Source: Chromatiales bacterium
GTDB lineage: Bacteria; Pseudomonadota; Gammaproteobacteria; Steroidobacterales; GCA-2729495
Assembly: GCA_030614035.1 (NCBI GenBank)
Contig: JAUWKW010000034.1
Coordinates: forward strand, 1 to 9,964
Length of the DNA stretch: 9,964 nt
Direction: 5' to 3'
Below the pieces are notes generated by a model. The model was not told where the DNA came from. It ran no database searches and worked only from the letters and a program-made list of their open reading frames with translations. The translations under genes were made by a program, and so were the position numbers. Positions 1 through 7,063 of the stretch are shown piece by piece; position 1 is the first letter of the stretch, and each line of letters begins with the position of its first letter.

Positions 1-533
1 AGCAACAGGGTCGGCATGTCTGTCGACAGCATCTGTTGACCGCCACGCAACACATCCAACTCGTGACCTTCGACATCGCACTTGATGAAACTAATCGGCT
101 GGTGCTCGATGTCACCAAAATAATCGCCCAGCGTAGTAACCGGAATTTCTAATTTTTCGAGCCCCGCCGCGGCGCTTAGATGCACCGACGCCCCGCCCGA
201 GCCAGGCTTGGACCTCTGCATCGTCAGAGTTCCGGGGGATGAAGACAGGCCCTGATTGATTATCGTTGTATTTCGTAGCCCATAGGTTTCTTTGACAGCA
301 GCCAAATGCGGCGCCAGCTCGGGCTGCGGCTCAAAAGCGAAAAGATGACCATCAGGGCCAACTTTCTTCGACAGGTAATAGGCATACACGCCGTGGTTCG
401 CGCCTATATCAATGGCGGTTCGCCCTTCGAGATCACATCCTCTGAGATACCTGATGCATGGCCGCTCTGATTTGAAGCGGTAACGCCACAGTCGATGGCG
501 CATATGCAGACGGTCGAACCACCCCAATTTCAT
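1..533 (-). CDS. FkbM-family SAM-dependent methyltransferase (N-terminal part, cut by window edge)
   Basis: The reading frame is open from an ATG at 533 to the left edge, giving 177 residues with no stop. The first 30 residues are basic. Residues 40-47 (AIDIGANH) form the SAM-binding motif I, with D42 and the glycine loop. FAFEP at 66-69 carries the acidic residue expected to bind the SAM ribose. Residues 148-165 (SFIKCDVEGHE then LDVLRGG) are the signature of the FkbM family (Methyltransf_21). The family O-methylates sugars, polyketides, glycans and similar acceptors, and the acceptor cannot be read from this sequence. The C-terminal part, usually 40-100 more residues, lies outside the window. 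The start is the best ATG available, about 10 residues ahead of the first conserved region, but its Shine-Dalgarno is weak. The gene lies 125 bases downstream of the VOC gene on the same strand. FkbM genes often sit in cell-surface polysaccharide clusters, but nothing else here supports such a cluster. Confidence 0.86.
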   Translation of the reverse strand, partial: MKLGWFDRLHMRHRLWRYRFKSERPCIRYLRGCDLEGRTAIDIGANHGVYAYYLSKKVGPDGHLFAFEPQPELAPHLAAVKETYGLRNTTIINQGLSSSPGTLTMQRSKPGSGGASVHLSAAAGLEKLEIPVTTLGDYFGDIEHQPISFIKCDVEGHELDVLRGGQQMLSTDMPTLL

Positions 534-658
534 GTTGGCCAGCCTATGCAAAGTTGAAACGAAAACCTGTGACCGTTACCGACGGTACTGCAAAGACTCG
601 GTGGGCTTTCAAGCTCGAGTCGCAGTGGGGAAAGCAGCTCAGCTGGCACGAAGGCTAG

Positions 659-1558
659 TCAATCGTTTTCCGCAGGGGTTTCAATCAGCTCGATCCATTC
701 GCCGGCCGGTCCAACGGTAACGCCTACGTCGCGTCCGTCGTAAGGAAATTCCGCCATTGGTCGCGGTGCGCTGCGCCAATCCAGTTTTGCCGGGTCCAGG
801 CCTTCGGTCGTAAAGCCAACAGCTGCAATACCCGGCGGCAGGTGGCCGGCTTTGCCGGGTCGCATCCCCATGGACGGCGGATATTCGTCCAGTTCAATCA
901 GGTAGCCTGGCGCGATGGCTGCAACTGTCAAGCCAAACGTAGTCTCGGCAGGGAGGCCGTTCGCATTGGCAATGACTGAAATCTGCCACTCGGTGGCGGG
1001 CTCGGACGGTGCGCCCAGCGTTTCCGCATAAAAGGTCCGCTGTGCATCCATCGATGGGCCGGCGACGATCATGATGAACACCCGTTCAATGCCATAGTCG
1101 GCGGGTAGTCCGAATACCCGCTCCATCTGTGGATTCGACGTCAGGTACAGCACCTCATTGCCGGGTCCCAGTACCTGAAAGGCGCGTGGCGCATCTGGCG
1201 CGGCCCAGAGGTCCTTGGGTGGCCCGATAATCTCAAACGGCGAATCCGCCATGCGCTCGTGTAAGCCGTCCGGATCGGCAACCAGTATTTCGGTCGCATT
1301 CCAGCCCCAGGTGGTCATCGGCGCATAGCCGGAAACCGGTTCGTCCTCGACCAGGCGCAGATACACCGGGGCTCCGTCGGCAGGTTGCAGCAGCATGCTG
1401 GGCTGACCAGCCATCGCCGGAGCACCCCACAGTGCCGCTAATTCGGCGGAGACCGGTGCACGCTCGACCAGCTGATACCCCAGGTAATCCCTGTAGGCAA
1501 CGTCCACTCCATTCAAATTAGCCATCGTGATCGTAATAATCGCTATTTCTTTCAGCAT
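659..1558 (-). CDS. VOC-family protein with two glyoxalase/bleomycin-resistance-type modules
   Basis: The protein has 299 residues, the usual size for a tandem VOC protein (two modules of about 130-150 residues). Module 1 begins at once with a beta strand (IAIITITMANL, residues 5-15), followed by the helix ending in YRDYLGYQLV. Its last strand is near residues 135-140 (NEVLYLT). Module 2 starts near residue 158 (ERVFIMIV), continues with the equivalent helix (AQRTFYAETLGAP) and ends with VGPAGEWIELIE near the C-terminus. VOC proteins include glyoxalase I, extradiol dioxygenases, epimerases and drug-binding proteins, so the reaction cannot be assigned. The first strand of each module lacks the histidine that normally opens the metal site, so the protein may bind a ligand without a standard metal centre. 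The ATG at 1558 is supported by an AAGG Shine-Dalgarno 9 bases upstream and by the fold starting at residue 5. It is divergent from the MFS gene and codirectional with the FkbM gene. No signal peptide is seen, so it is probably cytoplasmic. Confidence 0.85.
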   Translation of the reverse strand: MLKEIAIITITMANLNGVDVAYRDYLGYQLVERAPVSAELAALWGAPAMAGQPSMLLQPADGAPVYLRLVEDEPVSGYAPMTTWGWNATEILVADPDGLHERMADSPFEIIGPPKDLWAAPDAPRAFQVLGPGNEVLYLTSNPQMERVFGLPADYGIERVFIMIVAGPSMDAQRTFYAETLGAPSEPATEWQISVIANANGLPAETTFGLTVAAIAPGYLIELDEYPPSMGMRPGKAGHLPPGIAAVGFTTEGLDPAKLDWRSAPRPMAEFPYDGRDVGVTVGPAGEWIELIETPAEND

Positions 1559-1603
1559 GTTATTCGACCTTATTAATGTGTTTAATTAAAAGTTATTCGG
1601 CCT
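1559..1603. repeat. Pair of near-identical 12-bp direct repeats in the divergent VOC/MFS intergenic region
   Basis: GTTATTCGACCT at 1559-1570 recurs as GTTATTCGGCCT at 1592-1603, an 11/12 match with a start-to-start distance of 33 bp, about three helical turns. The bases between are very AT-rich and contain an 8-bp palindrome TTAATTAA (1582-1589) and an inverted repeat ATTAA-5-TTAAT (1572-1586). Read on the minus strand, the proximal copy abuts the VOC start codon and the distal copy lies upstream of the AT-rich stretch. Spacing on one face of the helix, position at a promoter and AT-rich centre are what one would expect of a two-site operator. No regulator gene is visible in the window, and a chance or duplicated ribosome-binding segment is also possible. 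Confidence 0.45.
1568..1572 (-). promoter_or_regulatory. Shine-Dalgarno site of the VOC gene
   Basis: TAAGG on the minus strand, 9 bases before the ATG at 1558. It fixes the start codon of the VOC gene. It partly overlaps the gene-proximal copy of the 12-bp direct repeat, so a protein bound at that repeat could also interfere with expression here. Confidence 0.55.
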
Positions 1604-1724
1604 CGGCAGGCGCAATCGGAGGACTGCCGCGGCACATTCTAGCGCGGGAACCTGACGCACCCAAAACTCCGCCGGCCCGGTTTGCCAATGCCCGGCCGCG
1701 CCTTTCCGCAGGCGGTGCCGGTGC

Positions 1725-1753
1725 TTGGTCAGTTTCGGGGAATGGGTTAATGT
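1725..1753 (+). promoter_or_regulatory. Weak sigma-70-like promoter candidate ahead of the MFS gene
   Basis: TTGGTC (1725-1730) and TAATGT (1748-1753) are separated by 17 bases and lie 30 bases before the MFS start. Each hexamer matches only 3 of 6 consensus bases. The spacing is ideal but the match is poor, so this is a guess at where the plus-strand promoter sits. The rest of the 225-base intergenic region (1604-1724) is GC-rich, and I recognise no RNA gene or riboswitch in it. Confidence 0.18.
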
Positions 1754-1783
1754 GCCGGCTCCGTCGCATACCAAGCTCCGCTC

Positions 1784-3064
1784 ATGCCGACATTTTCCGT
1801 CAATCCCGCAACTTACCGCTGGCTCATCCTGATTTGCGCATTTTTTTCGCTGTGCATCTCCCAGGGAATGACCTTGGCAGGACCAACGGTGTTCGACGAG
1901 GTGATCCTGATCGAACTGGCCGAGATTACGGGCAGCGAGATATCGCTGGGAGCATTCAAACTGACCGGTCTGATCATGTTTCTGACTGCCGGTGGCTTGG
2001 GAATGTTTGCCGGGGCTTTAGCGGACCGCGTCGGTGTCAAACCGCTGATGTTGATCGGCATGACGATGCTGGCGGCCGGAAATTTCTTCTATGGTCGCAT
2101 CCAGTCACTGGGTGATCTCTACTGGGTTTATGCCGGTTTCGGGGTCCTGCTGACGCTCTGCGGATTGATGCTGAACGTCATGTTGGTGTCCCGCTGGTTC
2201 GTGCGCGGCCGGGGATTGGCCATCGGTTTATTGCTGGCCGGTTCGAGTCTGGGCAACGGATTTTTTCCGCCGATGAATGCCTGGTTGCTGGGAATCGTCG
2301 GAGACTGGCGCGAGGTGTTTGCATGGATCGCGTTGATTCCGCTGGCGATGGTTCCGGTGCTGTTCTTCGTGCTCAAGGAAAGGCCGGCCGGAAGTGACAG
2401 CAACGACCCGAACGCGGCGATTAGCGTGGAGGCCAAGGCGCAGACAACGGGCTACACGCTGATGGAAGCGCTGGCCAGCCTCAACTTCTGGGTTGTGGCC
2501 ATCGTCGCCATGTGCACCTTCTACGCCATTCTTGCAATGAGCACGCACGCGTTTTTGTACCTGCGTAGCGAAGGCTATGAGCCGCAGATCGCCGCCACCG
2601 GGGCGACAATTTTGTTTGTTGGAGGATTGATTGGAAAAATCATCAGCGGGTATCTTGCTGAAGCGTTTGGCCGAAAACGCGTGCTGCTGACAGGTCTGGG
2701 CCTAATGCTGGTCGGATCAGCGACGCTGGTCGCCGCGATTATCCTTAGCAGTGCGGAAGCGCTCTGGTTTGGCCTCGTGTTCTTTGGTTTTGGCTGGGGC
2801 GGCATTTACACGCTGCTGCAGCTTTTGGCAGCAGATCTGTTCGGTCTGCTGGCGCTGGGCAAGATACTGGGCGCTATTAATGTGATGGACACGATCGGCG
2901 GCGCATTGGGGCCGTGGTTGACCGGCGTATTGTTCGAGGTCAACAAGTCCTACGTCCTGCCTTTTACCGTGATTACCGGTCTGCTGCTGCTAGCAATACT
3001 GGCGGCATCGTTACTGCGGCCGGAGCAGGGTGCATACCAATCGGTGGCGTCGGAAGCCGCATAG
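1784..3064 (+). CDS. MFS transporter, OFA/monocarboxylate-transporter-like
   Basis: The protein has 426 residues and is strongly hydrophobic, with the pattern of 12 transmembrane helices. TM1 is at about 12-33, a six-helix N half ends near residue 197, a charged cytoplasmic loop spans about 198-228, and a second six-helix half follows. The MFS motif A is seen after TM2 (GALADRVGVK, 77-86), with a degenerate counterpart in the second half (GYLAEAFGRKR, 289-299). The segment SRWFVRGRGLAIG (136-148), followed by LLLAGSSLG, is typical of the oxalate/formate-antiporter and monocarboxylate-transporter branch, which moves small carboxylates across the inner membrane. The substrate here is unknown. 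An in-frame TAA at 1748 with no other start codon before 1784 fixes this ATG, although it lacks a clear Shine-Dalgarno. It is divergent from the VOC gene and 77 bases upstream of alaA. No terminator is seen in that gap, so co-transcription with alaA is possible and would fit a keto-acid or amino-acid-derived substrate, but this is inference. Confidence 0.88.
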   Translation: MPTFSVNPATYRWLILICAFFSLCISQGMTLAGPTVFDEVILIELAEITGSEISLGAFKLTGLIMFLTAGGLGMFAGALADRVGVKPLMLIGMTMLAAGNFFYGRIQSLGDLYWVYAGFGVLLTLCGLMLNVMLVSRWFVRGRGLAIGLLLAGSSLGNGFFPPMNAWLLGIVGDWREVFAWIALIPLAMVPVLFFVLKERPAGSDSNDPNAAISVEAKAQTTGYTLMEALASLNFWVVAIVAMCTFYAILAMSTHAFLYLRSEGYEPQIAATGATILFVGGLIGKIISGYLAEAFGRKRVLLTGLGLMLVGSATLVAAIILSSAEALWFGLVFFGFGWGGIYTLLQLLAADLFGLLALGKILGAINVMDTIGGALGPWLTGVLFEVNKSYVLPFTVITGLLLLAILAASLLRPEQGAYQSVASEAA

Positions 3065-3141
3065 CGTTAAGTTAGGCACCCTTCCGCTGGATGAGCCATG
3101 CCGTTCAGCGAGTGGCGCGGCGAGTCGATGGATGAATAACG

Positions 3142-4383
3142 GTGACTAAGGCATTTAGACCAAGTGAAAGCCTCAAGGGTGTGCGCTACGAAATACGCGG
3201 CAACCTGGCGCATCGGGCGCAGGAGCTGGAGCGCCTCGGCTACGAAGTTATTTCGCTGAATATCGGCAATCCCGGCCTGTTTGGTTTTCGGACCCCGGAA
3301 ACCATGCGGCTGGCGATGATCGAGAATCTCCACAGCAGCGAACCCTACTGCCATCAAAAGGGCGTGTTCCCGGCACGCGAGGCCGTGGTCATGCAGCAGC
3401 AGGACCGGGGCATCCAGGGCGTTACCGTAGAGGAAGTATTTATCGGAAATGGCGTCAGCGAATTGATTGACCTGTCGCTACGAGCGCTGCTCAATCCAGG
3501 CGACGAAGTACTGATACCCAGTCCGGATTACCCGTTGTGGACCGCTGGCGTAACCCTGAACCAGGGCAAGGCCGTGCATTACGACTGTTTGCCGGAAAAC
3601 GGGTTCCTGCCGGACCCGGCCCAGCTAAAGAAGCTTATCAACCGGAGGACGCGGGCAATTGTCATTATCAACCCGAATAATCCTACCGGCGCCGTATACC
3701 CGCGGGAATTGCTGGCGAGCATCGTGGAACTGGCGGAGCAGCGAGAATTGGTAGTGTTCAGTGACGAAATTTACGACCAGATGGTTTTCGATGATGCCGA
3801 ATTCGTACCGGTGGCCCAGCTGGTAAAAAACACCTTGTGCGGCAGCTTCAGCGGCTTGTCCAAAGTGTATCGAGCCTGTGGCTATCGCGTTGGATGGGTA
3901 ACTTTTAGCGGTGCTCTGGAGCACGCCCGCGATTTCCTGCATGGACTCGAGTTACTGGCTTCATTGCGCCTGTGCAGCAATGTCCCGGGCCAATGGGCCG
4001 TGCAGACGGCACTGGGCGGATTTCAGAGCATCCGGGAACTGGTCCGCCCCGGCGGCAGACTTTACGAATCACGCCAGGTAGTGATCGATTCAGTAGCCGC
4101 GAGCCCGTACCTGAGCCTCGTTGCCCCTGCTGGCGCGATGTATGCGTTCATCGGTGTCAATAAGGACCGCTTACCAGCGTTTGACGATCAGCAATTTGGG
4201 TTGGATCTACTGGAATCCAAACACGTGCTGGTGGCACCCGGTACCAGTTTCAACGTGCCATACAACAATTTCTTCCGGATCACGATTCTGCCGGATGCGG
4301 GAGTGCTAAAGGATGTGTTTCAGCGCATCGACAGCGTGTTGGCAGGCTACGCCAGCGACCAGAGGCTCGAGTCTGTCTCATAA
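3142..4383 (+). CDS. alaA: Alanine aminotransferase AlaA (PLP-dependent, fold type I)
   Basis: This 413-residue enzyme aligns from end to end, from memory, with E. coli AlaA (YfbQ, 405 aa). Shared stretches include YEIRG (16-20), LNIGNP (39-44), IGNGVSEL (101-108), PSPDYPLWTA (126-135), AIVIINPNNPTGAVY (172-186) and LGGFQSI (291-297). AlaA transfers the amino group from glutamate to pyruvate, making alanine and 2-oxoglutarate in the cytoplasm. Expected catalytic residues are present: Y130, which stacks on the cofactor; N180; D208, which contacts the pyridine nitrogen; Y211; the Schiff-base lysine K241 in SGLSK; R249, which binds the phosphate; and R379 in FFRI, which binds the substrate carboxylate. 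The start is GTG at 3142. It follows an in-frame TGA at 3133 and precedes the conserved N-terminus, and the next in-frame ATG is at residue 55, too late. A weak GGATGA ribosome-binding sequence lies ahead of it. The protein is complete and shows no damage. It is followed 31 bases later by the nuclease gene. Confidence 0.93.
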   Translation: MTKAFRPSESLKGVRYEIRGNLAHRAQELERLGYEVISLNIGNPGLFGFRTPETMRLAMIENLHSSEPYCHQKGVFPAREAVVMQQQDRGIQGVTVEEVFIGNGVSELIDLSLRALLNPGDEVLIPSPDYPLWTAGVTLNQGKAVHYDCLPENGFLPDPAQLKKLINRRTRAIVIINPNNPTGAVYPRELLASIVELAEQRELVVFSDEIYDQMVFDDAEFVPVAQLVKNTLCGSFSGLSKVYRACGYRVGWVTFSGALEHARDFLHGLELLASLRLCSNVPGQWAVQTALGGFQSIRELVRPGGRLYESRQVVIDSVAASPYLSLVAPAGAMYAFIGVNKDRLPAFDDQQFGLDLLESKHVLVAPGTSFNVPYNNFFRITILPDAGVLKDVFQRIDSVLAGYASDQRLESVS

Positions 4384-4414
4384 ATATTTCATAAGAACTT
4401 GAAATAAAAGAATA

Positions 4415-7063
4415 ATGATTCGACCTCTTCGGGATGCTCTTGAACGAGGGGCATTGGTTGTGGTCGCCAACAATCGCTTGGCTCGCCATCTGCAGCTGCA
4501 GTTCGGTCGAGCCCAGGTGGTCGCCGAGCGCAGTGCCTGGCGAAGCCCGGCCGTCATCCCCTGGAAAACCTGGATCCGCGACCTGTGGGAGCAGTCATTG
4601 CTCAGCGGTGGTCAGGCTGGCGGCCTGGACTTGTTACACGAACAACCGGCCCGACAGCTGTGGCTTGAAATCATCGCGGCATCAAACGCCACTGGCCCAC
4701 TCAGCGACGTCGAGGGCCTGGCAGAGATTGCCGCGCAGGCCTGGCAGTTGATGCATGACTGGGGTATCGAATTGGCCGACATCGAGGCCAACGCGCAGAC
4801 CGCAGATCAGCGGGCATTTGTGGAGTGGGCCACAGCCTACCGCCAGCGTTGCACCCAGGCCGCCTGGGTCGAGGCGGCAGCGCTGCCGGAACTGCTGGAG
4901 CTGGATCTGAGCGACGGCAAGATTTCTGTTGATACGGCCGTGTGGTTCCACGGTTTCGATGCCTGGACGCCCGCGCAGCAGCGATTTCGGTCAGCGTTGG
5001 AACGGAGCGGTGTTGCGGTCACGATTCCTGAGGACGGCGAGCCGGCTGGCGTCGGTCGGCTCACGACATGCGCAGATCCTCAAGCGGAAATCGAGTCTGC
5101 CGCCAGATGGGCGCGGGCGCGTTTTGCAGCCAACCCGGATGCCGCGGTAGCGGTTATCGTGCCGGATCTGGCGGCGCACGCAGCGGAAATCCGGCGTGTT
5201 TTCCTCGACGTATTCGTACCGGATTGGCGCGCCAGCTCGGCCGACCAGTCGGCCCCTGTCAATTTATCCTACGGAACCAGTCTGGCCAGCATCGGTGTCG
5301 TGATGCAGGCGCTGCTGGCATTGGAGTTGACCCGATCACAACTGAACTACCAGGACATCGGCCAGCTGTTACGCAGCCCGTATCTGCGTGGCGCGGTTCG
5401 CGAAGCGGCCCAGCGTGCCGCACTGGATCTGGAGCTCCGCGAACTGGCTGATCCGGAGCTTGAGCTCGCTGCGGTGGGCGCACTCAGCCGTACGCGGGCA
5501 CCAGAATTCGCTGCCGTGATTGATGCAGGACGCGCGGCCCGTGATCGTGCAAGGGCACAGTCGACGAAGGAATGGTGTCACTGGATCACCGCGTTTTTGC
5601 AAGCGATTGGTTGGCCCGGTGACGGCGGGCTGGGCAGCGCTGATTATCAGGCGGTCGATGCATGGCACGCGTTACTGAAGGATTTTGCCGCCTGCGAGCA
5701 AATTGCCGGCCAGATCGACTTTGGGCAAGCGATGGGAATGCTGGCGCGGATGGCTCGTCAACGCGTGTTTCAGCCAGAAGGCCAGCACCCGGCTGTGCAG
5801 GTGATGGGCCTGCTGGAGGCTTCGGGTCAGCGCTTCGATCACCTTTGGATCTCCGGGATGGCCGCCGAGGATTGGCCTAAGACCACCAGGCCAAACCCGT
5901 TCCTGCCGCTGAGCTTGCAGCGCCGGCACCAGCTTCCCGACAGTTCTCCGGAGCGTGTGCAGGCTTTTGCAACGGCAATTACGCGTCGCTGTCGCGCCAG
6001 TGCTGACGAGCTGGTGGTCAGTTGGCCGGAACAGCGGGATGACGCACTGCTAAGTCCCAGTCGCCTGTTTACGGACCTGCCGACCGTCGCGCAAAGTGAG
6101 CTTGAGCTGTGGTCGGCGCCTCTGTTCAACGCACGAATCCATGCAGCCGCCGAACTGGTTACGCTTCAGCCCGATCCGGTCCCGGCGGTACCGGCGACCG
6201 CTCGACCCAGTGGCGGTGCCGCGCTGTTGGGCCAGCAGTCCGTATGTCCGGCGCGCGCATTTCTCGAACGGCGCCTGGGCGCCAGAGAGATTCACATTCC
6301 CCGCTGTGGCATCGATCCGCGGGCGCGCGGAAAACTGGCGCACTGGGTGCTCCACGCATTCTTCGGCCAGGTATCAAGTCGCGACGAACTGGTTAACCTG
6401 GCACCGGACCGGCTGGATCGCATGTTGGATGAACTGTTGCAACAAGGCCTGGGGCAATGTTTCGGGCGGCGCCGCGGACTCACTGCAGAATTGCTGCCGC
6501 TTGAGGTGCTGCGGTTGAAGCCGATACTACTGGAGTTCCTTGAATTCGAGGCTCAGCGCGAAGAGTTTGCTGTGGTCGACCGGGAATTCGAGCAGGAAAT
6601 CGAGTTCGGGGGGCTGGCTGTTCGATTGCGACTGGACCGCATGGATCGTCTCGGGAACGGGTCGCTGCTGGTAATCGATTACAAGACCGGTCAGGCCGAT
6701 CTGAGCGGATGGTCGATCGAACGACCGCGGGAGCCGCAAATGCCCGCTTATGCGGTGGCCAGCAACGCCGGCGCGCTTGGCCTGGCGCGCCTGACAGTCA
6801 GGTATCACGGCTACATAGGCGTCGGACAACCCGACACCGGCATTGCCGGGATCGTTACGCCGGCCGAATTGACGAAGCGGGCCATCGATGACTGGTCGGC
6901 GCTCGTTGCCGGATGGCGGGATGGGCTGGTTACCCTGGCGGATGAGTTTATGGCTGGAGATATACGGGCGGATCGGTTCCACCTCGATCCGCTGCGAGGG
7001 CAGTTTTCGGTGCTAAGCCGGGTCAATGAAGTGGATCAGCCCGGCTGGGCTGAATGCCCATGA
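4415..7063 (+). CDS. AddB-like PD-(D/E)XK nuclease, probable double-strand-break repair protein (TIGR03623-type)
   Basis: The protein has 882 residues, matching the roughly 900 of the bacterial 'probable DNA repair protein' family related to AddB. The N-terminus (LVVVANNRLARHLQ, about 14-28) is the family's remnant of a helicase domain. No GxGKT Walker A is present, so this subunit should not hydrolyse ATP. The middle region resembles the inactive helicase scaffold (for example LWISGMAAEDWP). The C-terminal nuclease domain keeps every RecB-nuclease motif: RGKLAH with H643, RLRLDRMD with D741, VIDYKTG with D755 and K757, and QMPAY with Q775 and Y779. Only isolated cysteines (such as C611 and C881) occur around the nuclease. 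The C-terminal triad that completes the iron-sulphur cluster of Firmicute AddB is missing. The start at 4415 places the conserved N-terminus directly after it; the Shine-Dalgarno is weak. The stop overlaps the helicase start, indicating a two-subunit enzyme that resects broken DNA ends for RecA. Confidence 0.9.
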   Translation: MIRPLRDALERGALVVVANNRLARHLQLQFGRAQVVAERSAWRSPAVIPWKTWIRDLWEQSLLSGGQAGGLDLLHEQPARQLWLEIIAASNATGPLSDVEGLAEIAAQAWQLMHDWGIELADIEANAQTADQRAFVEWATAYRQRCTQAAWVEAAALPELLELDLSDGKISVDTAVWFHGFDAWTPAQQRFRSALERSGVAVTIPEDGEPAGVGRLTTCADPQAEIESAARWARARFAANPDAAVAVIVPDLAAHAAEIRRVFLDVFVPDWRASSADQSAPVNLSYGTSLASIGVVMQALLALELTRSQLNYQDIGQLLRSPYLRGAVREAAQRAALDLELRELADPELELAAVGALSRTRAPEFAAVIDAGRAARDRARAQSTKEWCHWITAFLQAIGWPGDGGLGSADYQAVDAWHALLKDFAACEQIAGQIDFGQAMGMLARMARQRVFQPEGQHPAVQVMGLLEASGQRFDHLWISGMAAEDWPKTTRPNPFLPLSLQRRHQLPDSSPERVQAFATAITRRCRASADELVVSWPEQRDDALLSPSRLFTDLPTVAQSELELWSAPLFNARIHAAAELVTLQPDPVPAVPATARPSGGAALLGQQSVCPARAFLERRLGAREIHIPRCGIDPRARGKLAHWVLHAFFGQVSSRDELVNLAPDRLDRMLDELLQQGLGQCFGRRRGLTAELLPLEVLRLKPILLEFLEFEAQREEFAVVDREFEQEIEFGGLAVRLRLDRMDRLGNGSLLVIDYKTGQADLSGWSIERPREPQMPAYAVASNAGALGLARLTVRYHGYIGVGQPDTGIAGIVTPAELTKRAIDDWSALVAGWRDGLVTLADEFMAGDIRADRFHLDPLRGQFSVLSRVNEVDQPGWAECP

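Noticed and set aside
572..587. Small nested inverted repeats (ACCGT-5-ACGGT and TACCG-1-CGGTA) in the spacer between the VOC and FkbM genes, considered as a terminator for the VOC gene.
   Set aside because: Stems of only 5 bp, one with an impossible 1-base loop, and no solid T-tract downstream on the minus strand. Too weak to call.
532..720. Plus-strand 62-codon open frame between the FkbM start and the VOC end.
   Set aside because: It overlaps the end of the VOC gene, its product is basic and low-complexity, it has no ribosome-binding site, and it lies opposite two minus-strand genes. No recognisable motif.
1576..2115. Plus-strand 179-codon open frame beginning in the divergent intergenic region.
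   Set aside because: It runs in another frame through the first third of the MFS gene, whose protein is clearly real. Its own product is rich in Arg, Ser and Asp with no domain character.
4382..4414. AT-rich gap between alaA and the nuclease gene, with the palindrome AAATATTT, considered as a terminator or promoter.
   Set aside because: An 8-bp AT palindrome cannot form a stable terminator stem, and no properly spaced -35/-10 pair fits within the 31 bases.
6527..6982. Minus-strand 151-codon open frame opposite the nuclease domain.
   Set aside because: It is antisense to the conserved PD-(D/E)XK motifs. GC-rich coding DNA produces such shadows routinely, and the product shows no known features.
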